This document shows, in pieces, positions 12,352 to 22,703 of a stretch of 64,000 nt of DNA. A model generated the notes under the pieces. The model was not told the origin of the DNA, made no database searches, and saw only the letters and a program-made list of their open reading frames with translations. Origin of the DNA: Phymorhynchus buccinoides (Eukaryota; Mollusca; Gastropoda; Neogastropoda; Raphitomidae); NCBI GenBank assembly GCA_017654935.2, contig CM065691.1, positions 30,206,344 through 30,270,343 on the forward strand, written 5' to 3'. Numbering within the stretch: position 1 is the stretch's first letter; each line of letters begins with the position of its first letter. A program made the position numbers and the translations under genes.

Positions 12352-12486
12352 GTCTATTCACAGAGGACCACATGACTTACGAGTTGTCACGGGACAACCA
12401 GCAGGAGCCCTCCATCGCTGAGATGACCACCAAAGCCATCGAGATCCTCAGCAAGAACAGCAAAGGATTCTTCCTCCTGGTAGAAG
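12352..12486 (+). CDS. ALP: ALP copy 1, exon II
   Basis: Acceptor TGTGTCAG before 12352 and donor GTATAAC at 12487. It encodes LFTEDHMTYELSRD, then PSIAEMTTKAIEILSKN, then GFFLLVEG. The family equivalent is the GLFxxxxMxYE segment followed by MTxxAxxxLxxNxxGFFLxVEGG; the Glu of VEG is the known metal-ligand Glu. The copy 2 equivalent at 22563-22703 is broken. Confidence 0.88.
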
Positions 12487-13254
12487 GTATAACATCTACA
12501 CTCTTGTTATCATTGTTATTTTGTTTTCCCTTTCTCCCGTGTCCGAATAATATACCCTTCAGATAATAGAAAAGAAAAAAAAGAAAAAGACATATATTAT
12601 ACTGTTTGGAAAACATAGGTTGAAATGTCTTTATTGTAGAGAACTAATTCCTACAATATAGGCCTATATACCTGCTCTCGGCCCAAGAAAACGTCTCGAC
12701 AATTGATGTCTGGAATAGTCCATAGAGGCCAAACAATTCCTACACTTAATACTGCAGTATAAAGCTAATGTCCGAATGACTGGTTGAAGCGACGGACGAA
12801 CAACTCTTTGTATACAGAAAGAAAATTGATGAACACAGACACAGCCTGTATACTGTAATTATCTCGAAAAGGCGCTAGATAATACGATAAATAAATTGTA
12901 AGCAATAAAAACTACATGACCAGTTATAGCAATCATCCGTGAACACAAGTGCACACAAATTTGTTTTATGCAGCTTCCTGTTTACGAATTTCGAGTACCA
13001 CCACCGAAAAGTGTCATTTCGCTGAAATGGGGTGAAAACATAAAAGTGAGTAAAATTATCAGAATCAGTTACATTTCTTGCTCACATCGCAAACGTCGTT
13101 CAAGAGACAAGAGACAAGAGAGGTACAAGTTTCATACCCGAAGTGAGATAATGACGTCATTTGACACGCAAAGAGTTGTCTTTCTGTGTTGGTATGCTGG
13201 AGAACAGTTGTACACACACTCATTGTGTCATTAGTGTTTAGAATATCACAATGC
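12487..13254. other. ALP copy 1, intron II, left part
   Basis: Intronic sequence. The first 300 bases match copy 2 (22704-23000) with many small indels; the rest has no recognised feature before the Tc1 remnant. Confidence 0.5.
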
Positions 13255-14165
13255 GTCGCTTCCAAAGCTTGGATTCACTGCCATGAGGTTGGTACTGCTG
13301 ATACACGTCGTGAAGGTGGCAGAATTTTGGTGACTGGTAATAAAAATAGCCGTTTTCCACTTTTTTTTAGGCCTGCCCAAATCGCTATCTTGCAGCATTT
13401 TGATTTGCTGAATGCCTCATTGCGGAACATTTTCACTCAAACTGTGAGGAACGGACTCAATGATGCTGCCTTCACTCCCCCTGGGCATTTTGGGGCATCC
13501 TGCTCATTCCAGCTAATAAGCAGCGCTGTGTTTTGAGAGCCCAGAACCACATCATCTGGACATTATGAGACTGGACATGAATTCTCTTCACCAACGAGTT
13601 CAGGATCTGTTTCACGGATGGTCTTGCCAGGGTGTGGAGGTTCTCAGGAAAGCATTACCAGGAAACGGGAGTCAGAGTGTGTGGCAGATCTCGGGGTGGG
13701 TCTTTGACGGTTTGCGCCTGTATCAGCATGGTCAGGAAAACAGTGTCACAAATTATTCAAAAGGAATCCCTGACAGCTGTTCGCTACATGTATACAGGTA
13801 TGAGTTCATCGATGTCCACGTCAAACTTTCTGCTGGTACGACCCAAGATGACGTCATCTTCATGGATGATAATGCACCTTTTCATCGAGGAAGGGTTGTT
13901 CACATGTACATGCAGCAAGAGATCATCGTCCATATGAGGTAGGTTGCCCGTTCCAGAGACCTCAGTCTGATAGAACAATGTTGAAACATGCTCCAGGCAG
14001 CCGTTAGCAGCCGTTCACAGCAGCTCAGAAGTCAACCGGACACAAAACAGTGCTCGTTAGAGGCGTGGAACACCCTGGATCAGCAGAAGCTTGAAAAGCT
14101 CCTCCAGAACACAACATGGCGTTTCCAAGCTGCAATTGCAGTGAGGGGGTCTTGCACATGCTTAT
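13255..14165 (+). pseudogene. Tc1/mariner transposase pseudogene
   Basis: Pieces of a Tc1-like DDE transposase occur in order across all three plus frames: TQTVRNGL (HTH part), FTNESRICF around the first catalytic Asp (here changed to Asn), RFSGKHYQETGVRVCGRSRG with GGSLTVCACIS, then DDVIFMDDNAPFHRGRVV with the second Asp, and RSRDLSLIEQC at the third acidic position, then a WNTLDQQKLEKLL tail. Several frameshifts and stops separate them, so it is inactive. Terminal inverted repeats were not found. It lies in ALP intron II and is not seen in copy 2. Confidence 0.75.
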
Positions 14166-14444
14166 TCGTGACTGTTTTTACTGAAAAAAACAAAAATAAC
14201 TGATAATGAAACATTCGCTCCATTCGGTTGCTTTATGCATTTTGATGGGGTATCACAAACTTTCCTTGAGGTAAGCCAATCAAATTATTCTCGGACCTCG
14301 TTTTTGTTATTTTATTGAAATGTGAAGATGAAATGTTAATCGAACTAAGCAAGGAAAACAATTAATGGCGTTATTGATAATTTTGCATGTCTAAGATCCT
14401 TAGCACATTTTGAGCAGTATGTCTAGTTATGGGTCCTTTGTATC
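14166..14444. other. ALP copy 1, intron II, spacer
   Basis: AT-rich intron between the Tc1 remnant and the partial-exon array. No feature recognised. Confidence 0.4.
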
Positions 14445-14997
14445 TTCCAGGCAGGCCCTAGAAGTGACGGTGCAGTTATTACCCGTTAATTGTATTGTCA
14501 TTACGAAGGTGCAGTTATTACCTGTTAATTATACTGTAATTGATACGGTGTGTTCAAAGGAGGCTGTGTGGACCATGGGCATCTCCAGAACTGGTTCAGT
14601 CGGGCCCTGGAAGAGACGGTGCAGTTATTACATTGTGAAGTACATTGTTATTACTATGTGGTATGTCCTCAGGAGGCCGTATTGACCATGGTCACCATCA
14701 GAACTGGGCCAGACAGGCCCTGGAAGAGACGGTGCAGATGTTAATTATACTGTAATACTATGACGTGTCCTCGGGAGGCCGTATTGACCTCGGTCACCAT
14801 CAGCTCAGAAATGGGCCAAGCGGGCCCTGGAAGAGACGGTGCAGCTATTACCTATTAATTATGTTGTAATACTATGGTGTGTCCTCAGGAGGCCGTATTG
14901 ACCACTGTCACCATCAGAACTGGGCCAAGCGGGCCCTGAAAGAGACGGTGCAGCTATTACCTATTAATTATATTGTAATACTATGGTGTGTCCTCAG
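14445..14997 (+). repeat. Tandem partial-exon array upstream of ALP exon III (copy 1)
   Basis: Repeat units of 101-115 bp start at about 14550, 14665, 14766 and 14881, preceded by one or two decayed units; the full exon III begins the next one (acceptor word at 14990). Each unit has a GTCCTCAG-like acceptor, then about 64 bp equivalent to the start of exon III ([20 protein letters not shown] with changes), then an intronic block CAGCTATTACCTATTAATTA. The units lack a downstream donor, so they cannot be complete exons. The two nearest the real exon are the best preserved. Confidence 0.88.
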
Positions 14998-15186
14998 GAG
15001 GCCGCATTGACCATGGTCACCATCAGAACTGGGCCAAGCGGGCCCTGGAAGAGACTGTGGCCTTTGAGGAGGCCATTGAGGCAGCAGGCCAGATGACAGG
15101 GGACGATACTCTGATGGTCGTCACGGCCGACCACTCCCACGTCTTCAGCATCGCTGGTTATCCTAGTCGGGGCAATGACATTCTCG
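14998..15186 (+). CDS. ALP: ALP copy 1, exon III
   Basis: Acceptor GTCCTCAG ends at 14997; donor GTATGGG starts at 15187. It encodes [12 protein letters not shown], then the helix [19 protein letters not shown], then [27 protein letters not shown] and TADHSH carry the metal-ligand Asp/His residues of the alkaline phosphatase site. It is the most conserved exon between the two copies (3 differences in 64 residues). Confidence 0.93.
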
Positions 15187-15468
15187 GTATGGGTGGGCTT
15201 TGGTTTTTCAGTTTGTAAATGATGTTTGTTTTCACGAACTAGTCATTGCATTTTTAACACTTTTCACTCAGATACCCTCGTCAGAAAATTGTGCCATTAC
15301 TCTGTCTTTTTTTCTATGTGTTCTTACTTCTGACTTAATTTTTTAATCGTTTGCCTTTCTTTGGTTTATTTTTTTCCCCCGTCTGTCTTTCTTTTGTTTA
15401 TCTCTGTATGTCTTTCTGTCTGTCTGTCTGTCTTTCTTTCACTTATCGTTTCCTGTCTGTCATTTCAG

Positions 15469-15591
15469 GTTTGGTGGACGATGTCCCATGGTATCAGAAT
15501 CCCACGGACGGTCAGCCGTACACCACTTTGGTTTATGGTAATGGCCCTGGACCCAACCGCACCCAGGAGGACCTCAACACTGTTAACACCT
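15469..15591 (+). CDS. ALP: ALP copy 1, exon IV
   Basis: Acceptor CATTTCAG before a Gly-Leu-Val start. It encodes PTDGQPYTTLVYGNGPG, the family's YTxLxYGNGPG strand, and ends at VNT. The donor is GTTAAC (15592), weaker than the GTAAGA of copy 2; here the ten bases GTTAACACCT are tandemly doubled at the exon end and a long (GA)n tract begins 11 bases later. If this donor failed, translation would stop at the TAA in it. Confidence 0.82.
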
Positions 15592-15600
15592 GTTAACACC

Positions 15601-15602
<2 letters not shown>

Positions 15603-15669
<67 letters not shown>
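15603..15669. repeat. (GA)n microsatellite at intron IV start
   Basis: A nearly pure GA tract 11 bases downstream of the exon IV donor, followed at about 15697 by CCTTTATTTTAACC, an antisense retroelement-like 3' end. Confidence 0.95.
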
Positions 15670-15675
<6 letters not shown>

Positions 15676-15900
15676 TATATTAATGATAATGAGAGATGAA
15701 CCTTTATTTTAACCTTTATTTTACAACGGTAAAAGTATTCACATAGATTAGCCATTTTTCATACTTGCCGTTAGCACAAAAAACATATAGAACATACCAA
15801 CAAAAATTAAGCGAACTAAAACTAATAAAATATGATCTTAACACACACCATCAATATTGAAAATGCACTGATAAAAAATAATGAAGAAAAAAGTGGAAAG

Positions 15901-15902
<2 letters not shown>

Positions 15903-15961
<59 letters not shown>
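15903..15961. repeat. (CA)n microsatellite
   Basis: Pure CA tract inside ALP copy 1 intron IV. Overlapping long minus-strand frames rich in Val-Cys are artefacts of it. Confidence 0.95.
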
Positions 15962-16176
15962 ACGCACGCGCACACACACACATTGCATAATGCATGGCTA
16001 AAAAACGCATCCATATTACAAAAAAGATAACCCAACAACAGAGCATACAACAAAGATATTACAATCATTGATTGCATACCGTATTGTAAACACAACTACA
16101 TGAGATGAGAGAAACATTAAGTGAAATGCGCCGTATGAATTCAAATTAATGTCAAAACAATAAAATAAAGAGAGAA

Positions 16177-16180
<4 letters not shown>

Positions 16181-16254
<74 letters not shown>

Positions 16255-16325
16255 TCATTGTCTGTGTGTGGCACACAACATGCTTGGTATACTCCTCGTA
16301 CAACCATTCTGACACGACATCATTT

Positions 16326-16389
<64 letters not shown>

Positions 16390-16418
16390 AAGACAGACAG
16401 AGACAGAGACTGAGACAC

Positions 16419-16449
<31 letters not shown>

Positions 16450-16471
16450 CAGAGACAGAGAGAGAGAGACA

Positions 16472-16551
<80 letters not shown>
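16181..16551. repeat. (GA)n tracts before ALP exon V
   Basis: Two tracts, about 16181-16248 and 16328-16551, the latter with interspersed GACAGA words. They end about 30 bases before the exon V acceptor. The Arg-Glu and Leu-Ser frames over this interval are low-complexity artefacts. Confidence 0.95.
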
Positions 16552-16581
16552 AAATCATCCATCTGTTTTGGAAATCCACAG

Positions 16582-16928
16582 CTGCAGACAATTACCGCTT
16601 CCAAGTGGCCGTGCCCACACTGGAGCATGCCGAGACCCACAGCGGGGAGGACGTGGCCATCTACGCCAAGGGCCCCATGGCCCACCTGTTCCACGGAGTG
16701 CACGAGCAGAACTACATCGCCCACGTCATGGCCTATGCCTCCTGTGTGGGGCCCAATAAGGGACACTGCACCGACCCCACGCCCGACCCGCAAGGCAACG
16801 ACGACTGCACGGGAGGGGCGGCAGGGAGGAGAGCTGGGGGGGAGGTGGTGATGGTGGTGGTGTTACTACTACTACTAGCAGAGTTGATGATGGTCATGAA
16901 CCTGCGTGTGGGTTCTACTTGGTTTTAA
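16582..16928 (+). CDS. ALP: ALP copy 1, exon V (C-terminus)
   Basis: Acceptor ATCCACAG ends at 16581. It encodes [12 protein letters not shown], then [20 protein letters not shown] with the His ligand of ETHxGEDV, then [21 protein letters not shown] Gly/Arg-rich spacer is followed by [18 protein letters not shown] and a 10-residue end, stop TAA at 16926. A small-residue region plus a terminal hydrophobic stretch fits a GPI-attachment signal, usual for animal alkaline phosphatases. No poly(A) signal was identified with confidence. Confidence 0.92.
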
Positions 16929-17102
16929 TTAGCAACTTAGGATGCGCGTTTTACCGCCAGGGGGCAGTCAAACCAGTAGGGGCTTATCACGCGATATTCT
17001 TAGTTGGGCGTAGTGAGAGAGAGAGAGAGAGAGAGAGAGAGGGACTCCTGTCCCTCTCTCTCTCTCTCTTTATCCCCAGCTAAGAATAATAATAATAATA
17101 AC

Positions 17103-17139
<37 letters not shown>

Positions 17140-17440
17140 GTACATTTATATAGCGCTTTACCTCGGATGAGCCCAAAGCGGTTTACAATCAATTATTCAT
17201 CAAGAAATAGACAACAAAAACAGCATTAAAGAATGACACCAACCAGCAACAACGCATATACAAGAATATAGAGAGGATTAGCCCCACTCGAGCGTTATGC
17301 CACCTGGTGGTCAAATTGGCGAGCTAGGTTGACCATTACTGAGAAAGGATAAGGTTAATCGCCTGCGTACATTAGATTCCTAATCCTCACGTTACCCCTT
17401 TCGATTATATAAGCAATAAGCCGACCGCTTCTTTCTTATA
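16929..17440. repeat. ALP 3' flank with (GA)n and (AAT)n repeat
   Basis: Contains a GA/CT fold-back at 17013-17069, (AAT)n at 17085-17140 and then TATAGCGCTTTACC with AAAGCGGTTTACAA. That (AAT)n plus AGCGCTTTA end also occurs near 36205-36280 and, reversed, at 53228-53297, marking a dispersed element with a trinucleotide tail. The flank is shared with copy 2 (35817-36190). Confidence 0.65.
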
Positions 17441-18600
17441 TATACTGCTCACAAAAAGTATGGGGGTATTGACTTTGCAATATCACCATGGGTTCAATAA
17501 CCAGACCATAAGTTTCATTTCATGCGAAAATGATAGTTCTGCCTTTTCTTGGCTGTAAAATCGAAGACACAAATCAATGGTAAATCGTCACGTGACTACC
17601 GGAGGCGATAAACATCAGTGGGTGTGTTATTTGAAATCGCAAAACAACTTTACACAGTCGACAGATTGTTGGGCCACTGTTTGACACGAGGCATTCAAGG
17701 CAATGCTTTCACATGCTCTGGAGCAGTCTCCTGAAGATTTTCTGGAGGATTAATGGGTTTTTCCAGGCATCCCTAGTTCTTGTTATGACCGTTACAATGA
17801 TGCAAGGTGAAATTGAATAACGCCAGCGTTGGGCAGATTTTAACCTCCAAAATGACAATCCGTGTCTCCACTGAGCAACGACCATCTCATGGTGTACAAG
17901 GTCCCCTGACCATTTTCTGTCAAATGCTGCTATGCCTTGCAGGAAACAGTGGTCCAACACATTTTCAACTAATTTATGACTATTTTTGTGACTTTTTGAC
18001 GTTGCACCCATTGACTCTTATGGACAATATCACACAGTTCTGGTTTTTTGCTGTCCCATCTTCTGGGTCGTACAGTGGCGTTGCTCCCACGCCGCTCATT
18101 CCGAATCCCCTGTAAATTTGCAGCTGCATGGCTTGTTCAAGTCGCAGTCGCAAACTCCAATATCAACAGGGGAGCGAATCTATGTTAGGCCGTCAGGAGG
18201 CATCCAAAACCGAGGAGACACTGCACTGCTGCTGAGTCACCTCAGTGGAGTTCAGCGGAGCCTGTGCAGGACACCACCTACTAAGCCCCCTTCTGACGAC
18301 ACTATTCTCTCAGTCGCTCCCCAGAACACACTGATCCCCATGACTTTGACCCGAACGCAACAAGGCACAGACTGAATTGGAAACCGAAGCTGAGGTCACA
18401 ATGAGAGCAGGGCATGCAAAGCCACAGATTTTGAGACTTTTTTTCGTTTTAATGATTGACTGAAATGAGGCGGATGACAACGATGATGATGATGATGCTA
18501 TGGAGTTCCGTATCGGTCTGAGACTGCATGACAGGGCTGTATTATAAGCTTCCTTTCATAATGATATCCCGGCGTTAACCAGGCCCGAGAACTACAGACA
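17441..18600. repeat. Duplicated ALP 3' flank
   Basis: Non-coding sequence matching 36185-37170 in copy 2 in pieces: ACTGCTCACAAAAAGTAT, GTATTGACTTTGCAATATCA, AAGATTTTCTGGAGGATTAA and CGCCAGCGTTGGGCAG. ACTGCTCACAAAAAGTA resembles a Tc1/mariner end, so an old element may underlie it, but no transposase is recognised. Confidence 0.5.
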
Positions 18601-18823
18601 CCTGCAGTGTTGGTCTTGAAATTAGACAAACACTCTCAGATTCGCATCCGTTAAGCGGATGAAGCTCGACTGTGTGGTTTCAGTCTTCCCATTGAGCCCA
18701 TAGCCACTCACTCTGGGTAGGAGTCGGTCCAGGACCCAAAAAACCCTCTCCTCTGATGGGATTCGAACCCGAGACCTACCAGCCAGTAGTCCGCGACGCT
18801 AACCACTACACCACGGCGGCTGG
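18601..18823 (-). repeat. tRNA-derived SINE
   Basis: On the minus strand the head reads GCCGCCGTGGTGTAGTGGTT, a tRNA-like A box (TGGTGTAGTGGTTAGCG), and about 30 bases later GGGTTCGAATCCC, a B box. The tRNA-unrelated body follows. These are internal RNA polymerase III promoters of a tRNA-derived SINE, not a functional tRNA gene. It is absent from the matching part of copy 2. Confidence 0.85.
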
Positions 18824-19636
18824 TCAACACTGGCGTTGTTGTTCTTGTAAGATTTCTGTGTCTCTTTCGTGTGGTTTTATGTCAAGAAATCCTGATATCA
18901 TTGTCTTATTTTGTTTATGAATTGTTGACATGTTTACGTTTATCGCAACTTGTTCTGTTATATTAAATATTTTTTCGCTTTCGTTATTTATTTATTTTGC
19001 TTGAAAACTTACTGTTAAGTTGTAGATATTACAATTGTTAATGTGATTTTGTTGTGATTAAAAAAAAAGATTTTTGATGCTATGTGCAAATTTGAAATAT
19101 ATTTTTCGATTTGCATATTGACATGTTATTTACGCACAATGAATATGATTTTTTGTCCAGCAATAATAAGAATAATATAGTAACAAATAACAGAATAATT
19201 ATAATGATAACACTTTGCCAGAAGCAGAACACTACTGGCGTTGTTGTTTAATTATTCAGTTGATGTTTGATAGTATTTTGTTCTTATTTATTGATATCAT
19301 ATATTTACATAAACCAATTCTTCGCTATTTATAGTGACAAACTGTCATACATATAAAACCGCCACCTCATATGCACCCCTACCTACTCGTCTATCTCATT
19401 CAGTGTCATTTCTTCTTCTTCTCCTTCTCCTTCTTCTTCTTCTTCTTCTTCTGCGTTCCCAAGCCATAATGGGTAAAGTACGTAGCCTATGTGTCCGGTT
19501 TTCAGTTTTCACTGGTCTAAGGCACACTGTGGCAGCGCAAAATGTTACAACGCGGCAAAATGTTACAATTGTAGCAAATTGCGTGAGGTGCCCGGGGCTC
19601 CTCGCGCAAACTGTTACAATTGTAACATTTTGACGC
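18824..19636. other. Right end of the duplicated segment
   Basis: From about 18845 to 19335 the sequence matches 38045-38500 (e.g. GTCAAGAAATCCTGATATCA), with many single-base deletions in the latter. A (CTT)n tract occupies about 19411-19452. No gene recognised. Confidence 0.5.
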
Positions 19637-19743
19637 GTTGTAACATTTTGCACGGAAAGCCTGCGGCAAATTGTTACAATTTTGTTACAATTCTAACAAA
19701 ATTGTAACATTTTGCCACAGGCTTTCCGTGCAAAATGTTACAA
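19637..19743. repeat. Palindromic hairpin, about 51-bp arms
   Basis: The arms 19637-19687 and 19693-19743 are near-perfect inverted copies, both carrying TTGCACGGAAAGCCTG or its complement and the core TTGTTACAATTTTGTTA. The same GCAAAATGTTACAA words recur upstream at 19538-19645, so the region is a cluster of short palindromes. Confidence 0.8.
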
Positions 19744-19763
19744 CACGGCAAAATATATATATA

Positions 19764-20190
19764 TATGTGTGACCCAACACCACGAAAGGCACATTAAGTG
19801 TCAAACTGACCATTCTGAGAAAATTATACATTTGAAAACTTCAGACAAGTCTCTTTCTAATGATACAAGAACCATTCTTGTATCTTTTTCCGTTCCAGAG
19901 TTATGAGCATTTAAATTTAGTAGGGTGAGCGTCGGTCATTGTAATTAAACACAGTCTAAAATCTAGCCTAGCTGCAGAAAATGCACTAACCTACTCCCTT
20001 ATAAGACAATTTAGAGAATATAGTAAAGATTATCCTTTATAAATATGAAAGATAAGATGTTAGAGAACACAAATATACCCATAACTCAAAATTGACAACA
20101 ACAAAATGAGATTTTTGACTTTGCAAGCCTTGTTGTGAGAAATTAGCCCAGCGACTTAATGTCCCTTTTCGTGGTGCTGGGTCACACATA
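19764..20190. mobile_element. MITE with about 30-bp terminal inverted repeats
   Basis: The left end TATGTGTGACCCAACACCAC is mirrored by the right end GTGGTGCTGGGTCACACATA, with the match continuing through CGAAAAGG and TTAAGT. Total 427 bp, no coding capacity. The TA at each edge could be the target duplication of a Tc1/mariner-type element. Confidence 0.75.
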
Positions 20191-20401
20191 TACGAAATAG
20201 TATGAGAGTTGTAGGACTTAAACCAGACACACTGCAAGACATAAACCAGACATACTGCAAGACAAAGTCACATGCCATTTTGACATAAATTTGCATCCAT
20301 CAACTGATTTTTGTTTATTTATTTTTGCACTGTTACGGTTGTCAGGCAGTACCAGTTTTTGTTTTTAATTTTACCTCTTTACTTGTAATAAAAACAATAA
20401 C

Positions 20402-20671
20402 AGTCTATAAGGAAAGACCAGATGCTAAAAGTTCGATTACTATTTTTACTTCCTGGCTCAGAGCATAGTCGACACATGGTCACTCAGCAATAAAAGTCTA
20501 TAAGGAAAGACCAGATGCTAAAAGTTCCATTACTATTTTTACTTCCTGGCTCAGAGCATAGTCGACACATGGTCACTCAGCAATAAAAGTCTATAAGGAA
20601 AGACCAGATGCTAAAAGTTCCATTACTATTTTTACTTCCTGGCTCAGAGCATGGTCGACACATGGTCACTC
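20402..20671. repeat. Tandem repeat, 93-bp period, three copies
   Basis: Units start at 20402, 20495 and 20588 with AGTCTATAAGGAAAGACCAG. They are almost identical (one G/C and one A/G difference seen). The third is cut short at CACTCA. The array lies 200 bases before an assembly gap. Confidence 0.92.
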
Positions 20672-20868
20672 AATATGTTGTATATGTTGTACGTTGCAGT
20701 TAGACAAAACATAGTCTGATTTTCCTCACAAATAAAGCTGGAATCTTCTTCTCTATTTTTTTGTTAAACACAGGAGGTACTCAAGGTAGTTGAAGGTTGT
20801 TTTTTTCTATGTTGGTTGCTTCTTCGTTCGTATTGAAGTCGGTCAGAGGAGCTTGTAGTACTGGACAG

Positions 20869-21368
20869 NNNNNNNNNNNNNNNNNNNNNNNNNNNNNNNN
20901 NNNNNNNNNNNNNNNNNNNNNNNNNNNNNNNNNNNNNNNNNNNNNNNNNNNNNNNNNNNNNNNNNNNNNNNNNNNNNNNNNNNNNNNNNNNNNNNNNNNN
21001 NNNNNNNNNNNNNNNNNNNNNNNNNNNNNNNNNNNNNNNNNNNNNNNNNNNNNNNNNNNNNNNNNNNNNNNNNNNNNNNNNNNNNNNNNNNNNNNNNNNN
21101 NNNNNNNNNNNNNNNNNNNNNNNNNNNNNNNNNNNNNNNNNNNNNNNNNNNNNNNNNNNNNNNNNNNNNNNNNNNNNNNNNNNNNNNNNNNNNNNNNNNN
21201 NNNNNNNNNNNNNNNNNNNNNNNNNNNNNNNNNNNNNNNNNNNNNNNNNNNNNNNNNNNNNNNNNNNNNNNNNNNNNNNNNNNNNNNNNNNNNNNNNNNN
21301 NNNNNNNNNNNNNNNNNNNNNNNNNNNNNNNNNNNNNNNNNNNNNNNNNNNNNNNNNNNNNNNNNNNN
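20869..21368. other. Assembly gap, 500 N
   Basis: Exactly 500 N. It separates the contig with ALP copy 1 from the contig with ALP copy 2, so adjacency of the two copies rests on scaffolding. Confidence 0.99.
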
Positions 21369-22562
21369 GTGTTTTCTTTTTTGTCATTTTTTTATTTGAA
21401 TTGGACCTGAGGCTGGCAGAACGAATGGCAGTTTGGTCTGGTTTGCCATTTTGCTACCGTGTTGGCTGACTGGGGTCGCACTCATGATTCGGTACGCGCA
21501 TGAATGTCTATTCTGTGGTTTGTGTGGTGTGCTATGCGTGCGGATTTGTTATTTAATAGATATATTGAATGTTTTGTGTTTATTATATTTGTTATCGTGT
21601 TGTTAAAGTTAACTTTGTAAGCCACTCTGAGGCTCTTTGGAGAAGAGCAACAACAAAAATCCATGATATAATATTGTAGAGTTTCGAATATGTCGACCAT
21701 TCATTATTTTCTTGTTGCTGGGGGTTTTTAGGCAACTATGCCCTCTTTGTTTCTCTAGGTAAGCTAACACCTTTTATGCGTAATGTTTCTTGTGTCAAGT
21801 CTACTAATGCCCTATGTAGTAGGAGAGTCAAACATAAGCTACAGCGGTTTTCTCTAAAAGCTGACACATGGAGAAAATGTATAGTGTCAAAAATTTCAAT
21901 ATTTGTTTGAACGATATCCCAACATTTGGATCGTTCTTTTTATTTATTCTTTTTTATATTAATTTATTATTTCATATTCTATTCTTCTTGGTTATTAATT
22001 TTTATGCTCTCCCGATTTTCTTCGTTGGTGTACTATAGCCAGAATGGTTCTTCTGCCAACGTACCGGATGCAGATGCAGATGAAATAACAATATATATAT
22101 ACTCATATTTTATTGCGCAAAGACCAAAACTACTGATTAGGGATCTTCCCCATGTGTCCAGATGGAACGTTAGGAAACATCCTGTACGTTGTCTTCCAAT
22201 CTATAAAAGCAAAGACTCTAAAAGGCGTAAGATGGACTTCTTAAGAGTTACGGCGAGCCGGGCTGATAGAGTTATCGTTAGTGGGAGTTACACTCTATTC
22301 CACGGACACTACATGTAGGTGTAGACTGACCCATTCACAGTGGCGGATATCCAAGACTTCGGACGCTATTTGAACGGAGAATTCAACTGGCCTATGGACG
22401 TGTTTTTAACCAAATGTGTTCACGTTTTAAAAGGGACATAACCAGTGTTCTGTTCCTCACTACTTCATATATAGGAAAGGACCGGATGTTAGTCTTTGCT
22501 TTTTTCCCAGTGTCGTTGTATAAATCTTCACACTAGAGTGTAAAATGTGCCTCGTTGTGTCG

Positions 22563-22703
22563 GTACTATTCACAGAGAGGCCACCATGACTTACGAGTTG
22601 TTACGGGACAAGCAGCAGGAAGCCCCTCCATCGCTGAGATTGACACCAAAGCAATCGAGAATCCTCAGCAAGAACAGCCAAAGGATTCTTCCTATGGTAG
22701 AAG
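22563..22703 (+). pseudogene. ALP: ALP copy 2, exon II, frameshifted
   Basis: Aligns with exon II of copy 1 (141 against 135 bp) but carries at least seven small insertions or deletions, which scramble the frame after ACTTACGAGTTG. The acceptor TGTCAG of copy 1 reads TGTCGG here. The donor GTATAAC at 22704 is intact. The surrounding intron shows the same dense single-base indels, so sequencing error at a contig end is a real alternative to true decay. Confidence 0.75.

Larger units (their letters stand above)
10630..16928 (+). other. ALP: Alkaline phosphatase gene, copy 1 (C-terminal half, 5 exons)
   Basis: Gene-level entry. Five exons (103, 135, 189, 123 and 347 bp) sum to 897 bp, which is 298 codons plus stop, with every junction in phase. 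The product corresponds to roughly the second half of animal GPI-anchored alkaline phosphatases, which hydrolyse phosphate monoesters at the outer membrane surface and use two Zn and one Mg ion. Known ligand motifs are present: VEG then [14 protein letters not shown] and ETHSGED. The N-terminal half with the Ser nucleophile is not found in the window; it could lie upstream or in the gap at 2599-3098. Introns carry LINE tails, a Tc1 pseudogene, partial-exon repeats and (GA)n tracts. Confidence 0.88.

Noticed and set aside
16016..16928. Long Arg-Glu and Leu-Ser frames, including one fused to ALP exon V
   Set aside because: The N-terminal part is (GA)n intron; only the portion from 16582 is a real exon.
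18745..18823. tRNA gene
   Set aside because: A and B boxes are present but the cloverleaf is not maintained and a SINE body follows.
20402..20671. CRISPR-like array
   Set aside because: Continuous 93-bp tandem repeats without spacers, in a eukaryotic genome.
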